Position numbers and translations under genes: made by a program
Notes under the pieces: model-generated
What the model was told of the DNA's origin: nothing
What the model saw: the letters and a program-made list of their open reading frames with translations, nothing else
Databases searched by the model: none
DNA from: Pelodera strongyloides
Taxonomy: Eukaryota > Nematoda > Chromadorea > Rhabditida > Rhabditidae
Length of the DNA stretch: 64,000 nt
Direction of reading: 5' to 3'
NCBI GenBank assembly: GCA_036852015.1
Contig: JAANDG010000020.1
Span: forward strand, 310,001-374,000
Shown: in pieces, positions 10,818-22,100 of the stretch
How the letters are laid out: every line of letters begins with the position of its first letter
Position numbering within the stretch: the first letter of the stretch is position 1

Positions 10818-13800
10818 CAGAGGCTGACTGTTGATGTGTCTGTCGTGACACTTCGCCGTGGACGATATCTTGCAGTTCGCGGTCCCCGTTTTGAACGCCT
10901 TTTCAAATTTGAGGTCTCTCTCTCTCTCTCTCTGGCTCTGTGTTCTATGTCTCTCTGTATTGTCTAGTCTAATATCTCTCTTTCTCGTTTTTCTCTCTCT
11001 CTTCCTCTCTCTCCCCTCTTCCTCTCCTCCCCTCCATCTGATCCACTTCACAGCTCTCCTCCTCCTCCTCCCCGTCAGCGTACTAGTCTTGCTGAGGACC
11101 AGGGTCTAGTATATAGATCTCTACGCTCTCTCATTCTCCAGTACTATTCCTTCTTCTCTGCCGTCTCGTATATTGATTCTGGGAAAAAACATGTCTTTTT
11201 GAATGGGGCGTTCGTTGGGGATTGGTAATGCCCACTAGTATTTTCCCAGGCTATCTTTAGTTTAATTTAAACCCTTGGAGTTGTTTAGACCCTATTATAT
11301 TTGTCTGTGGTTTATGATTCCTGAGGTTTATCTAATGAGGTTGTACCTGTGCTTTAGGCGTCGTACTGCGGGCAGTCGCATCGTACTATACTGTAAAACT
11401 GTAAACTGTAACATAAATTAGGAATTATGCTGCCCACGACTAGGAGTTAAACTACTATATTTGTATTTTCATTAATTTACAAATTCATATCATGCTCATT
11501 TCAGTCAGAACATATTGATTTTATTTAGCTACAACTACAATACGAATATATTGTTCTCTTTTGGTTGTTGTCAAACATCCGCTTTCAACGGTGTATTCAA
11601 CGGTGTATTCTATTATCGACAGCCTTTTGATATTGAATTGTCCATTTGTCGCCTCTGAAGTGTTTTTCTAAACCTTTTTTGACTAACGTTGCAGTCTTTC
11701 TCCAGAGGCCGTATTCACCAACACGCAGGGAGCCCTCCCTAGGATCACGAGTGCGCTGAATCTCTTCTGCTCCCGCACTCTTTAGCTCCCTGGGGAGGCC
11801 AGGGACGGCTCCCTGCATGTTGGTGAATACGACCTCAGCTGTTTATTATTAGGGAACTCTGGGTATCCGTGTGCTTAAAATGTTGCTTTTGTGAACTAGT
11901 TATTTTGCCCCTTCTTGAGGTGAGGTAGTGAGTTTGTTAGGAATTGTTTTTGAACTTTTTCTGGTTTTGACCCATTTCTTTTTGCCTTTTTGCTTATGAT
12001 TTGACGGCCTATTTTCCTCGCCTCGAGGATGCATAACAAATCTGCATATCTGCAACCTATCTCTCCCAATTGTAATGTAAGCAAGGATTGAATATTTTCT
12101 GTTGTTTTTAGTTTGGTAGCTGTTTGTTTTTAGGGGTCGCATTAGTTTCAGAATTTCAGACTAGTGAGGTCTCTTATTCGTATACGCTGAAACACTTTGA
12201 TGACAATGGCTCTAAAAACTAATCCGGTGCATTTTTTATTTATATCAATTGACACTACGTTATGGGCATATTTTGTGTAGAAAACATGTGGACTGTGTAG
12301 AAAAATGTTTACGTCTTGCCCTTTTATTATTATTTTTCTAATCGTACTTTCGACTTTTGAAAAGTCTCCAACAGGGCTATATCCTTGGGGCCTATTTGCA
12401 TCTGCAATTTGCAATTATCATCCTAACTGACAATTGTTCTTTGATGTTCTTTGCTGACGTGTTATTTAATATTCTAATGTTGAGGAGTTATTCTAATTTC
12501 TTCCGATGTTCCATATCCGCTTCATATTGCTTCCGAGACTTGCTAATGCTAATTCTTTATTTGAATTTGTGAGCACATTGGGCGCAGTAGTTAGTCACTG
12601 CGGCATTCGAAAATGCCCTTCATTATATATTCGTAGGCGGCGAACTGAAACCATACTATTGATTTATGCCGTGTATTGTGCATAGATAGTGTTTTTGGTC
12701 TGCAGCGTTTATTTTGGCTCCTTGATGACAGATATTGATTGAGTAGGCATTCATTGTGGAACACCAGCTCTTTGTTGATTATTTTGGTTTTATCGATTAA
12801 CTCTGACGTCGATGTCTCATATAGGCATTCGGCAATGCTTTCTCACATCTTCGCTGTCTGTTGTCATAATCCTGATTCCAAATCTAAGGTTACTTTTTTC
12901 GTTTCTCAGAGGTTCTTATTGTTTGTTCTCTTTATTCTTTATTATCCACAATGTTGATTCACCTGTTTAAGTCGTAATTTTATTGTGTATGGACATGGTT
13001 AATCCTTCCGGCCTTTTTCACAGATATTTGTCTATTTATATTTGTTTGTTAGTCGCGTCGGTAGCGACCAGCTTTTTGTGTCATATTTTCAAAGAAAAGT
13101 TATTTGTTATTATCATTATATGTATTTGTTTTGCAGCGATGGCGAACAAGGCAAAGAAGCAACAGCAGAGCGAGAAGAAACCCGAGGGAGAAAAGTTGCA
13201 CAACAACAAGCACAAGGAGACGAAGAAGGAGAAGCCGGTGGAGAGGAAGAAGGGAAGGGGATGTGAGTTATTGATTTATTGATTTTTTTGTTTTTGATTT
13301 TACCTTACCTTAGCTACCTTGGGTAAGGTAAACGGTATCTAAGGTAAGGTAAGGTGATTTATTGCTTATGTTATTGATTTTATTCGTTTTAATTTAGCGG
13401 TGTTTACGAGTGAAAAGTACACACTCTGTTGTATTATCATTAGGTATTTTAGGTTCAGTAATAGATAGTGGAGCGCGCAAAAGCTACATACTAGTTGTAA
13501 CTTTTTTTTTGCTGATTTTGCTGAAGTACCCCGTATTTCAATTTCACAGAAACATGTCTGTACTTTGCATATTTTATAAACGTATTATTATTATAGTGAT
13601 TAAAGGGAATATGTATGCCCTTTTTGAAGTTAAGCTGTATTAATAGAATGTGTGTTCCTCATTAAGGAAACAACAACAAAAATTGTCAAAAGTTTCCCAT
13701 TTAAAGGGAATATGTATGCCCTTTTTGAAGTTAAGCTGTGTTGATAGAATGTATGTTCCCCATTAAGGAAACAATAACAAAAGTTGTTCAAAGATCCCCA

Positions 13801-16800
13801 GTTAGCAGAAAATAAACCACAAAGTTCATCCTTTCCATAGTAAACGCGTTACTTGAGACGATGCCATACATCGACGGGGTCAATGGAAATTTTTTCAAAT
13901 ATACATACAGATATCGTGAAATTGCATTACTCAGAGACATATTTGCATGCAAATTCGAATATTCACATTTGCATATTCAGCCGCCTATTTAAAGTCACGT
14001 CTGGTGTGGAAACTCTAGTTTTGCGTGTGTTTTGCGCATTTTGAGTGCCTACATATTCGCTTTAAAAGAAAATGATTTTCAAAGTTCACCATTTTCATAG
14101 TAAACGCGTTTACTGACACCCTGGCTTACACGGCAGTGCTGATGGAGCAAAAATTTAGCATATGTGTGCATACATCGGCATATAGCATGCAACAGCAACA
14201 TATTTGCATGCAAATCAGAATATTCGAATTTACATATTCACTCGCCTACTTAAATTCATGCCTGGTGTGGAAACTCTAGTTTCGCAGTTGTTTTGCTCAT
14301 TTTGAGTGCCTACATATTCCCTTTAACATTAAAGATTAATGCCAAAAATAGTGTTATTTTATTACATCTCAGCTCACCCTCTTTTCCTCGCTTATGCTGA
14401 CGTGTTATTGGACTACTTTTACGTGCGTTCTACGCGCCTTGTTTCACTTTTGAGGCTTATCTCTGTTTTGAACTTCTGTCCCGTTGCTTTCCGGCTTCCA
14501 GATCAGTATTTATATAAAGGACATCCTGTACCATCGCTAGGTCCACTAAGCGTATTCCCTCTTTTACTGCTTACAATGTGTATCCGTAAACGTGAGTTTT
14601 CATTCATTAGGTTGGGATTATGGTAATTCATTGCAAGGGCAACATTGTTGGATTACTGTAGACGGTAGACTGTGGTTTCGATTAGACTTTCTTTCTCTCT
14701 CTCTCTCGCGCTCTCTCTCTACTTTTTCTTTAACTACTACTTTACTACGTTTTATTATACTTTTCGAGAGAGCTCTTTCCCGCTTTCTCATATACCGATT
14801 TGCCGAACGGTCGAACGTTGTAAGTTTGAAATCGTAGTCACTTATTTGCTGGACTTACGGACTAGTTTTGTCCTTTATAGTTGGTTGTTGGAAGAATTTA
14901 CAGCTTACACTTACAGTACAATAATGTTTCAGTTACATCCTATACAGTTCCAATTGCATGCGCCAGTGCCAGTAATATGCTAAGCTTGTATGACCAGTCA
15001 TAATCTAAGGTTGAGTACCGAGGTCGTAGTCACCAACACGCAGGGAACCCTCCTTAGGCTAGGCTCACGAGCGCTCTGAATCTCTACTGCTCTCGCACTC
15101 TCTACGCACTCTTTAGCTCTCTGAGGAGGTCTGGGAGGGCTCCCTGTGTGTTGGTGAATACGGCCTCTGTACTGAATCATCCCTGTATATGCATAAGGTA
15201 GGTGCACGCCCTTGAAATGTAAAGTATTTATGATTATATTATCTTTCAGTCTTTGGCACAATCTTCCGATGGATATTCCTGATCACAATCACCCTCCTCG
15301 CTGCCTCCACCATCACCATTGGAATGAACTGCGTCAACGGGGGCAAGCAGGTGCCTGGAAGGTGACATATTGATTATTTCCATTTTTTGTCTTTGGATAC
15401 GAAAGTTAAAGCCGTATTGTACCTACATTGGGAAATTTGCATATGATACGCATATCCTATGTAAATGTGGTGCCGAAAGCTCGCCGGACGGGCACAAAAT
15501 TTGCATAGGATACATAGGAAATGCTTATCATGTGCAAATTTCCCAGTATAGGTACAATACGGCTTTAAAGCGAAAAACCGGCCGGTTTTTGAAACGCATC
15601 GAATACTCCCTGCTTTCCTATGCTTCATATACAAATGAGCTTAAATTTGAATAAAAAATAGACCCCAATATACCCCTTTTGGCATAATTGCATAAGAATG
15701 CTGCTATTTGAGATGCGTTTCAAAAACCGGCTGGTATTTCGTTTTAACTTAACTGTCCTTTAAAAAAGCGGAAATGAGCGGCGATACACATAAATAATTG
15801 TGCCCGTTGTTGTGTTGTAGTAAGAGTTTTATGTAGGGATTTATCCTACGATATTTGACCTCCTATTACTGGGTACGAGCGGGTGGCGATGCTATTCTTT
15901 GCAACGTTTTAAATCGTTTGCTTTCTTTCAGCCAGCCCCTGTGCAAGGACCTCACCAAGTTGTCTCAGTTCACGAAACCGAGTCCGAAGTTTGTTGAGAA
16001 CGTGCTTGTCACATATGTCACTGTATTGCGTGGATATAGGAGCAGGGTAAGTCATTTACTTGTTTTCCTTACCCACTTGTAGTCTGCAAAAATATAAAAA
16101 ATATGGATGTTGTCTACAATGAAAGCACCCATTGTATTGTATTCTCCGACGCCCGACAATATCAACCGCAACCATTGTCCGCCTATTTTCACCGATGCAT
16201 GTATGCAAATTTATTATACAGTGTATATTTCTAGTTTTATAGGTTACCGTAAAGAGGAGAGAGAGGGCATAAAGAGACCATTGTACGTGCCAAGATTGTT
16301 TATCTTTTAGATGTCTGCAGAATAGGCGTAGAATAGACCATTTTTCTGCGAATAGGACATTTCTTAAATTTTATGCTTATTCCCTACAAACCTTTACTTT
16401 TAGGTCAACTCTCTGTATGCTGACTTCTCTCGAACGTCGTATGGCCAGAAGTTCAATCAGGTGATGCATATGGTTCACGCCAAGGTTGTCGAGTACTCGC
16501 TGCTCGCCTACAGATACGCTCAGCAAGCCGTGAGTTTACTATTTATCTTTTATTTTACTTATTCGGGTTTGTAGTGAAAAGTCCAGTTTCTCTTTTAGAA
16601 TGATTCCCCTTAGTTCAAATTAGTGTCCAAACTTGTTCTTGTCGAAACATGCACTGGAGTTTGTTGTATCTATTAAACTCTTTATTTAGAAAAAAAAACG
16701 AAAAACAGTAGCAAATGTAAATTAACATGAAAAAAAAAACGTTGTAGGACGCAATTAGTCGTACAGTACTCGTATATATAAACTTGCGCACGGATTCGTA

Positions 16801-17481
16801 CTCATTTGTGACCCCTTAGAAGTGTGATTGGTTAGTTAGTACCCGTTTTTGGGTGAATTTGTGTACAAGGGACTCGACTTGCAAAGGGCGACCGTAGGTA
16901 GATTTCTATGTGGATTGGCATTCATGTGTTCTTGGCATACTTACATTATTCTGTGTTTTTCCAGTACGACTCCGTGCAGAAGTGGTACGCGCGTGACGGA
17001 CATAAGCTAATCGGCCCGGTCATCGAGTACATCACCATCGGGGCCAAGATTGCCTGGGAGGTGATCAAAGACTTCTCCATCATGGCAGTTGGTACGTTTT
17101 TTTTTCAACTATTTTTAAATATTGACCGAAAAAACATTGATTATGCAGATACGTTTCTTGTTCCGATTGCTTCTTTCAAGTTAGATGATTACTAGCTTTC
17201 TCAATGTTTAACTCGATAGACTCGATTCTTTTTTTTTGTGCGAAGTGGATACTCTGAATATGTTTTTAATTCCGAGTATATCCGCGGTGCTACCGTAACT
17301 GATAATAGTCGTATTATCAGTTGTAGGTACCGTTTGCTAAAGTAGGTACCGTATTGCTAAAGTATATTATTCTTTTTTTTCAGAAGGCTTCAAGCTGTTC
17401 GTTGTCCGTGTCGAGCACTTTATCGCCGATGTCAGTGACCTCGGATTCAGCAAGGCTTTTGAGCGAGCGATTCAACACTAG
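7036..17481 (+). CDS. LRRC59: LRRC59-like ER membrane leucine-rich-repeat protein
   Basis: Thirteen exons: 7036-7137, 7489-7563, 7721-7747, 7837-7947, 8286-8369, 8700-8795, 9296-9404, 13137-13262, 15250-15361, 15932-16046, 16404-16529, 16965-17091, 17384-17481. Total 1308 nt, 435 aa (human about 307). Residues 35-135 hold leucine-rich repeats (RIDLSNNRI, RLELASNRIAFLPENFG, LRHLNLFRNEI, LQFLDLQKNPL), capped by a Cys-bearing segment with ECATKVVALMKERK. Residues 165-245 are a Lys/Glu/Gln-rich coiled region. One transmembrane helix follows at about 247-268 (IFLITITLLAASTITIG), then an extended C-terminal segment of about 165 residues. Known LRRC59 is a tail-anchored ER protein near ribosomes and translocons; the longer C terminus would be lumenal. 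Exon 3 encodes only 9 residues. Intron 7 is the longest (3.7 kb). Confidence 0.92.
8991..9276. mobile_element. Foldback element, ATGGGGTTT family (copy 1)
   Basis: The ends are inverted: TAATGGGGTTTCCACGTATG and CATACATGGAAACCCCATAA, followed inward by GCGATTCGCATTTGCG-type sequence on both arms. Arms are about 45-50 bp around a non-repeated centre. It lies in LRRC59 intron 6. A relative with the same outer ends is at 42467-42729. Confidence 0.75.
9537..9625. mobile_element. Half of a TTAA MITE (AGCGAAATGC subfamily)
   Basis: After TTAA at 9533-9536 it reads AGCGAAATGCTAGCCCCTTT, GGAAAATTTGCATATGATAA and GCAAATCCTATGTATCC. This is nearly identical to the left arm of the complete hairpin at 39069-39231. 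The right arm is absent, so this is a truncated copy in LRRC59 intron 7. Confidence 0.7.
9765..9923. mobile_element. TTAA MITE, AGCGAAATACCGG subfamily
   Basis: It is flanked by TTAA on both sides. The left end is AGCGAAATACCGGCTGGTTT and the right end is AAACCGGCCGGTATTCCGTT. The subterminal TTTGAAACACATCGAGTACA is shared with copies at 15569, 50074, 53456, 53949 and 54628. It lies in LRRC59 intron 7. Confidence 0.8.
10785..10932. repeat. (GA)n and (CT)n tracts in opposite polarity
   Basis: A GAGAGA run at about 10787-10816 is followed by a CTCTCT run at about 10914-10932, with more CT-rich DNA to about 11040. The two tracts could pair in RNA or form triplex DNA. They lie inside LRRC59 intron 7; no gene is evident in that intron. 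Confidence 0.7.
11704..11836. mobile_element. Palindromic MITE, AGAGGCCGTATTCACC family (copy 2)
   Basis: The left end is AGAGGCCGTATTCACCAACA and the right end is TGTTGGTGAATACGACCTC. The interior contains GGGAGCCCTCCC and TCCCTGGGGAGGCCAGGGA. It lies in LRRC59 intron 7. Confidence 0.83.
13604..14322. mobile_element. TTAA MITE (AGGGAATATG family), outer copy interrupted by a sister copy
   Basis: The outer ends are AGGGAATATGTATGCCC at 13604 (TTAA at 13600-13603) and GCCTACATATTCCCT ending at 14322 (TTAA at 14323-14326). The middle is interrupted by a complete second copy at 13705-14061. The outer halves continue the same internal sequence on either side of it. The whole lies in LRRC59 intron 8, between exons 13137-13262 and 15250-15361. 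Confidence 0.75.
13705..14061. mobile_element. Inner TTAA MITE copy inserted into its own family
   Basis: It starts AGGGAATATGTATGCCC after TTAA (13701-13704) and ends GCCTACATATTCGCT before TTAA (14062-14065). Internal landmarks (AGTTAAGCTGT, ATTAAGGAAACAA, CATAGTAAACGCGTT, TTTGCATGCAAAT) recur in order in the outer copy. Confidence 0.78.
15019..15168. mobile_element. Palindromic MITE, AGAGGCCGTATTCACC family (copy 3)
   Basis: It runs from CGAGGTCGTAGTCACCAACA to TGTTGGTGAATACGGCCTCT, with internal GGGAACCCTCC and GGAGGTCTGGGAGGGCTCCC. It lies just upstream of LRRC59 exon 9 (15250). Confidence 0.8.
15410..15743. mobile_element. Two TTAA MITEs back to back sharing one TTAA
   Basis: The first element (15410-15564) runs from AGCCGTATTGTACC to GGTACAATACGGCT, a near-perfect hairpin, flanked by TTAA at 15406-15409. 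The TTAA at 15565-15568 is immediately followed by a second element (15569-15743) starting AGCGAAAAACCGGCCGG and ending CCGGCTGGTATTTCGTT, then TTAA (15744-15747). One TTAA thus serves as the boundary of both. They lie in LRRC59 intron 9. Confidence 0.8.
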
Positions 17482-19186
17482 AGGGTGGGAAAGTTTAGCG
17501 GATCTCTTGGCAACTATTGTTGGTTTTTGTTTCCCGCCCTTCTTTGGTAGTATAGTAGAATCTGGTTGCCAAACACCCTTGCATTGTATCTAGCATATTG
17601 TAGCTCCCTCCCCAATTGCCACTTGGTACCTTTACTTCTACAGAGTCTTTCGTAAACTCCATGGTTTTTGGTTTTCGGAAATGGTTTTGTATTTTGTATC
17701 TCCTTTTCCTTTTACCTTTGCATCCCCCCCCCCTTTCACATTTTTATCGTCGTTTTATTTATTGACATACTTATTTATATAGGATTTGCGTATTATTTAT
17801 AGATGTTTGCTTGGTTTGTATCTCGGTTTCCCGGTTGTTTTTGTAGACGCCGAAGAAGGAAATCATGGAAGATATCGGGATATGTAGATTTCGTATGGTT
17901 TCTATGTTTTCGTTTGTAGCTTTTTGTTTGTAACAATTGTTTTTTACACCATTCCAGAATTCAGTAGTTGAATTCGTATTCGTGTGCACACGTGTTACTT
18001 TTTTGAGGAATGATGGTGTGAGTTGGCCCGTATACCAAATGAACGTGTCGTCTGCGAATTAGCTTCTAATTATCAAACAATTGTAAGAGTATATCACGTC
18101 CATTTAGTGTATTGGCCAGTTTAGTTGTTGCCGAAAAGCCGGTGTCGCGTCTTGCATGTTGTTGTGAAATCGGATGTTTTAACGAAATATAATAAATATG
18201 GGTACTTGCTGTGTGAGTCTTTTGAAGAATTTGACGGTCTTAACAGAACACTGAAAGAGTACGAATGTCGAACGGCTAGACGTCGTGTCGAAATTGATCT
18301 TACACAGAAGTCAACCTTTGTTTCTTATCATAGCATCACATATTCTAAAAACGGACAGAGTCATTAGATATCCGCTGTATTTCAGGACTTTATTCCATTA
18401 CGTCACTGCTTCGTAGATTCAAAAGATTTGCTGCTCTGATACCCACTACTCACTTTCTAGGCGGCGATAATATGACTGATTCTATACCTACAGTATCCGT
18501 GCTGATAGAGTAGTTTTCCTTCCCACCGGAGAGGTGATCCCATTAAACAAAAGAACCCCTCAAACATGCTCCGAGTATACCGACAAACCTTTATTTTCCG
18601 AACATACTGAAACAAACTTAACAGAGAAATGTCAACAGAACGAGGGAACAATCTAACCGGGGGGTTCTATTGAGGCGAAACAATGGCCGATATGGAAAAA
18701 GTCTTAGTTCAGAATCACACTAGTACAACTTAACTTAAACCACTCTCAAAGACCAATAAACCAAAAACAGTAAAATTATAATGAGTGCATAAATGTCATA
18801 AATATCTAGGCCAAAAGTACATTCGGCAGAAAACTACAATAACCAACAAGTCGAATATGTTATTTAGTAAGTACTGTTAGAAGCTAACAAATCACAGACC
18901 ACAGAGGCGCGTGACAAAATGACTGAAGCAACAGTTAGTGACAAATCTACAAGAAAATATTAGCCCCACAACGGGGAAGAACCGAACCGACAGCCTAGAA
19001 CAACCCAAAACACGACTGTTTAAAAATATGATGATGACAGCGGACGTCGACGAAAACATCAGGTTTGCAGCACACTGAAATAAAGTCTCATTACTAGGAT
19101 AAAAGGTAAAAACGCTCAAAAATATGTTAATCTCACAATCGATCTCCAAAAAAGCCAAAAAATAAATTCAATCCCCTCACCGTCTC
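17482..19186. other. Convergent 3' UTR region of LRRC59 and EIF3A
   Basis: The two stop codons face each other 1.7 kb apart. No reading frame here looks real. Candidate poly(A) signals are AATAAA at 18191-18196 and 18754-18759 on plus (LRRC59) and TTTATT at 18590-18595, which is AATAAA on minus (EIF3A). If the distal LRRC59 site is used, the two 3' UTRs overlap. Confidence 0.5.
18590..18595 (-). terminator. Candidate EIF3A poly(A) signal
   Basis: AATAAA on the minus strand, about 590 bases after the EIF3A stop. It is a motif match only. Confidence 0.4.
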
Positions 19187-22100
19187 TTATTTTCTCCAGT
19201 TGGTATCGTTGTCCGGATTAGCAGGGCGTCCGGCTCCAAAGGGTCTTCTCTCCCTCTCAGGGGCCGGGGCAGGGCCTCTCTGGCCCTGGAGGCCTGCAGC
19301 CCTATCAGACCTCTTTCCGGGCACAGCACTCCAACCATCGCCATCAGGCTGCTGCTGACTGTTCACCTGAGCGTTTCGCAGTCTCGGAGGCACGTACGCG
19401 CCAGCTGAAACCATTCATATTATTTTTCTCAAACTTCTAACAGAATTACTGGATAAGTTGATTCCAAGAAGAAACTTCATCAGGTATTTTTATTCCCCCA
19501 TCTTTCCGAAACATCAATAAAATATAATGATCAAAGCGTACATCTAAGAAGCTCTGTCTACAAAATATGACCAATAATTTTCTTACGCTTAGCTGGAGCC
19601 GGGGCAGGAGCAGCGACCGGTTCAGGGGCAGGCTTGTGCTCGATCTTGATGACCTGAACGAACAGAAAAATTAGTGGTACGCAGATCGTACCACATTCGA
19701 CGTCATGTCATATATTACGAAATGAACCCAGAAAAAAAGGAAACAAGTGAAAAATAATGAACACTTACATTTCCTCTGGTCCACGCGCCAGTTTCCACAG
19801 GTTCCTGGAAAATACGACAAATTAAGCAGTTTGGATCTACACAAAAGAGACTAAATATAGGTACAGTAATACAGTCGTCGCATCCATCAAAAGAGGGTCA
19901 CAAATCAGTTAGTGATACTGCGCGATATGTGCTTATATGCATTTCTTATCTTCCGACAATAAGAGAAAACGTCCTACCGGTCTTCTCGTTCCAAAGGCTC
20001 CAGGCCTGTAGGCTCCGGCTCCTCCGTCCCTCTCTCGCTCGGGTGCAGCTGCGATACGGGTGGGTTGCGCCGGCGTAGCAATGGGACGTGTGCCCGAACG
20101 CCACGAACTATCCGTATCTGCGGCTGAAGGAGCCTATAAAAAGGTTAAGGCTAGACCCGACTTCGACTTTTGAGGTGTACATAACATATATGATGTTACA
20201 TCCGAGCTGTACCAAATTTTGATAATGAGCACTTGTGGGCATTCACCAAACTCTAGTAAGGAAATTTCAAAAAAAAAAACGACCCGAAAACGAGAGCATA
20301 AACCGGTGTTCGCCATATCTTCCTGCTTGCACATGCATATCCGAGCACGTTTAACACACAAATGGTTAGGCATAAACATAAACCCACTGACAGAAATAAA
20401 CAATGACGAAAGCAAATAAAATACTACTAAAGACAATACCATGTCCATGGCTCTCCTCGGCTCTCTGTCCATGGTGGGGCGCTCGCGCATCGGCGCGCGA
20501 TCATATCCCTTGGGCGCGCCTCCGCCAATCGGCTTTGCGCCACCGCGCCAGTCGGAGTCCTGCATGGCCGCCGAGCTGTCCTGGTAGTTGTCTCTGTCGC
20601 GACGGTCCTAGATATTAATTATCATTTATATATTATATTGTAAGAAGTCAGTTTCACATAATCCGAAAGCCCAAGAAGCTTCATCTCAGACTGCTTGGCC
20701 TTAATGAGGACCTTCGACCCGTAGAACAAGTAACCCTTACTATCTCTGATAGTGATACTCACGTCTCTGATTCCCCTTCCCTCCTTCTTCTGCATCTCGA
20801 TGACCATCTGCTTCTGTCGTTCCTCCTCCTCCTTCTGACGACGCTCGTCGTCGGCCTTCTTCTGGAAACGACAAGAATGTCAAAGCCGAGTCCTATACCT
20901 TAATTTAGGCAGAAAACCACCCACCTCCCTACCACTTATCATTCACTACATTCATTAGCAGTTCTCGGGCATCCATCTCAAAAGTGAACAATGACCATGT
21001 TTATGTTTGTAAATCTACTCAACTCCACTTGATGTAATATATTTCGAATAGGATAGCTCTATTCCAAAAAGTGTCATCTAAGGAACCTTATTCCTCTATG
21101 GAATGTAGATCACGAAACAATAATATCTATCCAAACTCACGGCCAGCCACTCCTTCCTCCTCTCCACCTTCCTCTGAGCGGAACGGTCTTGCAGACGCGA
21201 ATTGCGCACGTTCTTCACCTTGTTGACAAACTCCTCCAGCTGTAACAAAGCATAAAGCACGCATTCAAGAATTGCACCAAGAAAGTCGACAAATCACAGC
21301 ACCATTGTCGACAAATCACAGCATCATTAATAGACAACGCTGTGTAGACAGCGCCGCTAAGGACAAGTACACGACGTAGAACTAAGTACTGATGGATTGT
21401 ACATGGGAATACAGTACCTTCTGCTCGAACTCGGCCGCGTGTGACTCCTTGACTGAGGCTATCCATTCGACCGCGTCCTCGTGAATCGCCTGCATCCACT
21501 CCCACTTCTTCACCTGCAGCTCGTGCTCCTCGCTGAAAGAAAAATTATTTACTAAAAAAAACTATTGACGGATCGATATCAAACCTATACTTTCGATTTC
21601 GAGTATATTCAATCCATACTCCATAATCCATATAACGGGGTGCTCTTTATATTTTTTTATCTTTTATCAATCCATACTGGTAAACTAGGATACCAAGGGT
21701 GTTATCGGTAAATATACACATCTTCATAGCAAAATCACACATTAACCTCATAATTAACGATCTCTTAAATGCAGAAGGACAAACATTCAGAGAGTCATGC
21801 AAATCAATTGCTTCTTACCAATACCAACAAAGAAACCCACATTTCCTTCTGCACCCTTCTCTCCTCGTACTCCTTGTGCAGTTTCGGGGCTTCGGACATG
21901 CGCAGGCCCATCATCTGGCGACGTTCCATCATCTCTTCGAGGTGGAAAGCACGAACCTAGAAGACAGATGATAATAAGAAACAGAACTTACAAAGTATGT
22001 GCTATGGCACCGAACAGTGCAAGATTTTACTATCCTTGTTGGTACACGGACAAATAGAAACTATGCAACATAACTGGAGAATAAGCACAACACACTAATG

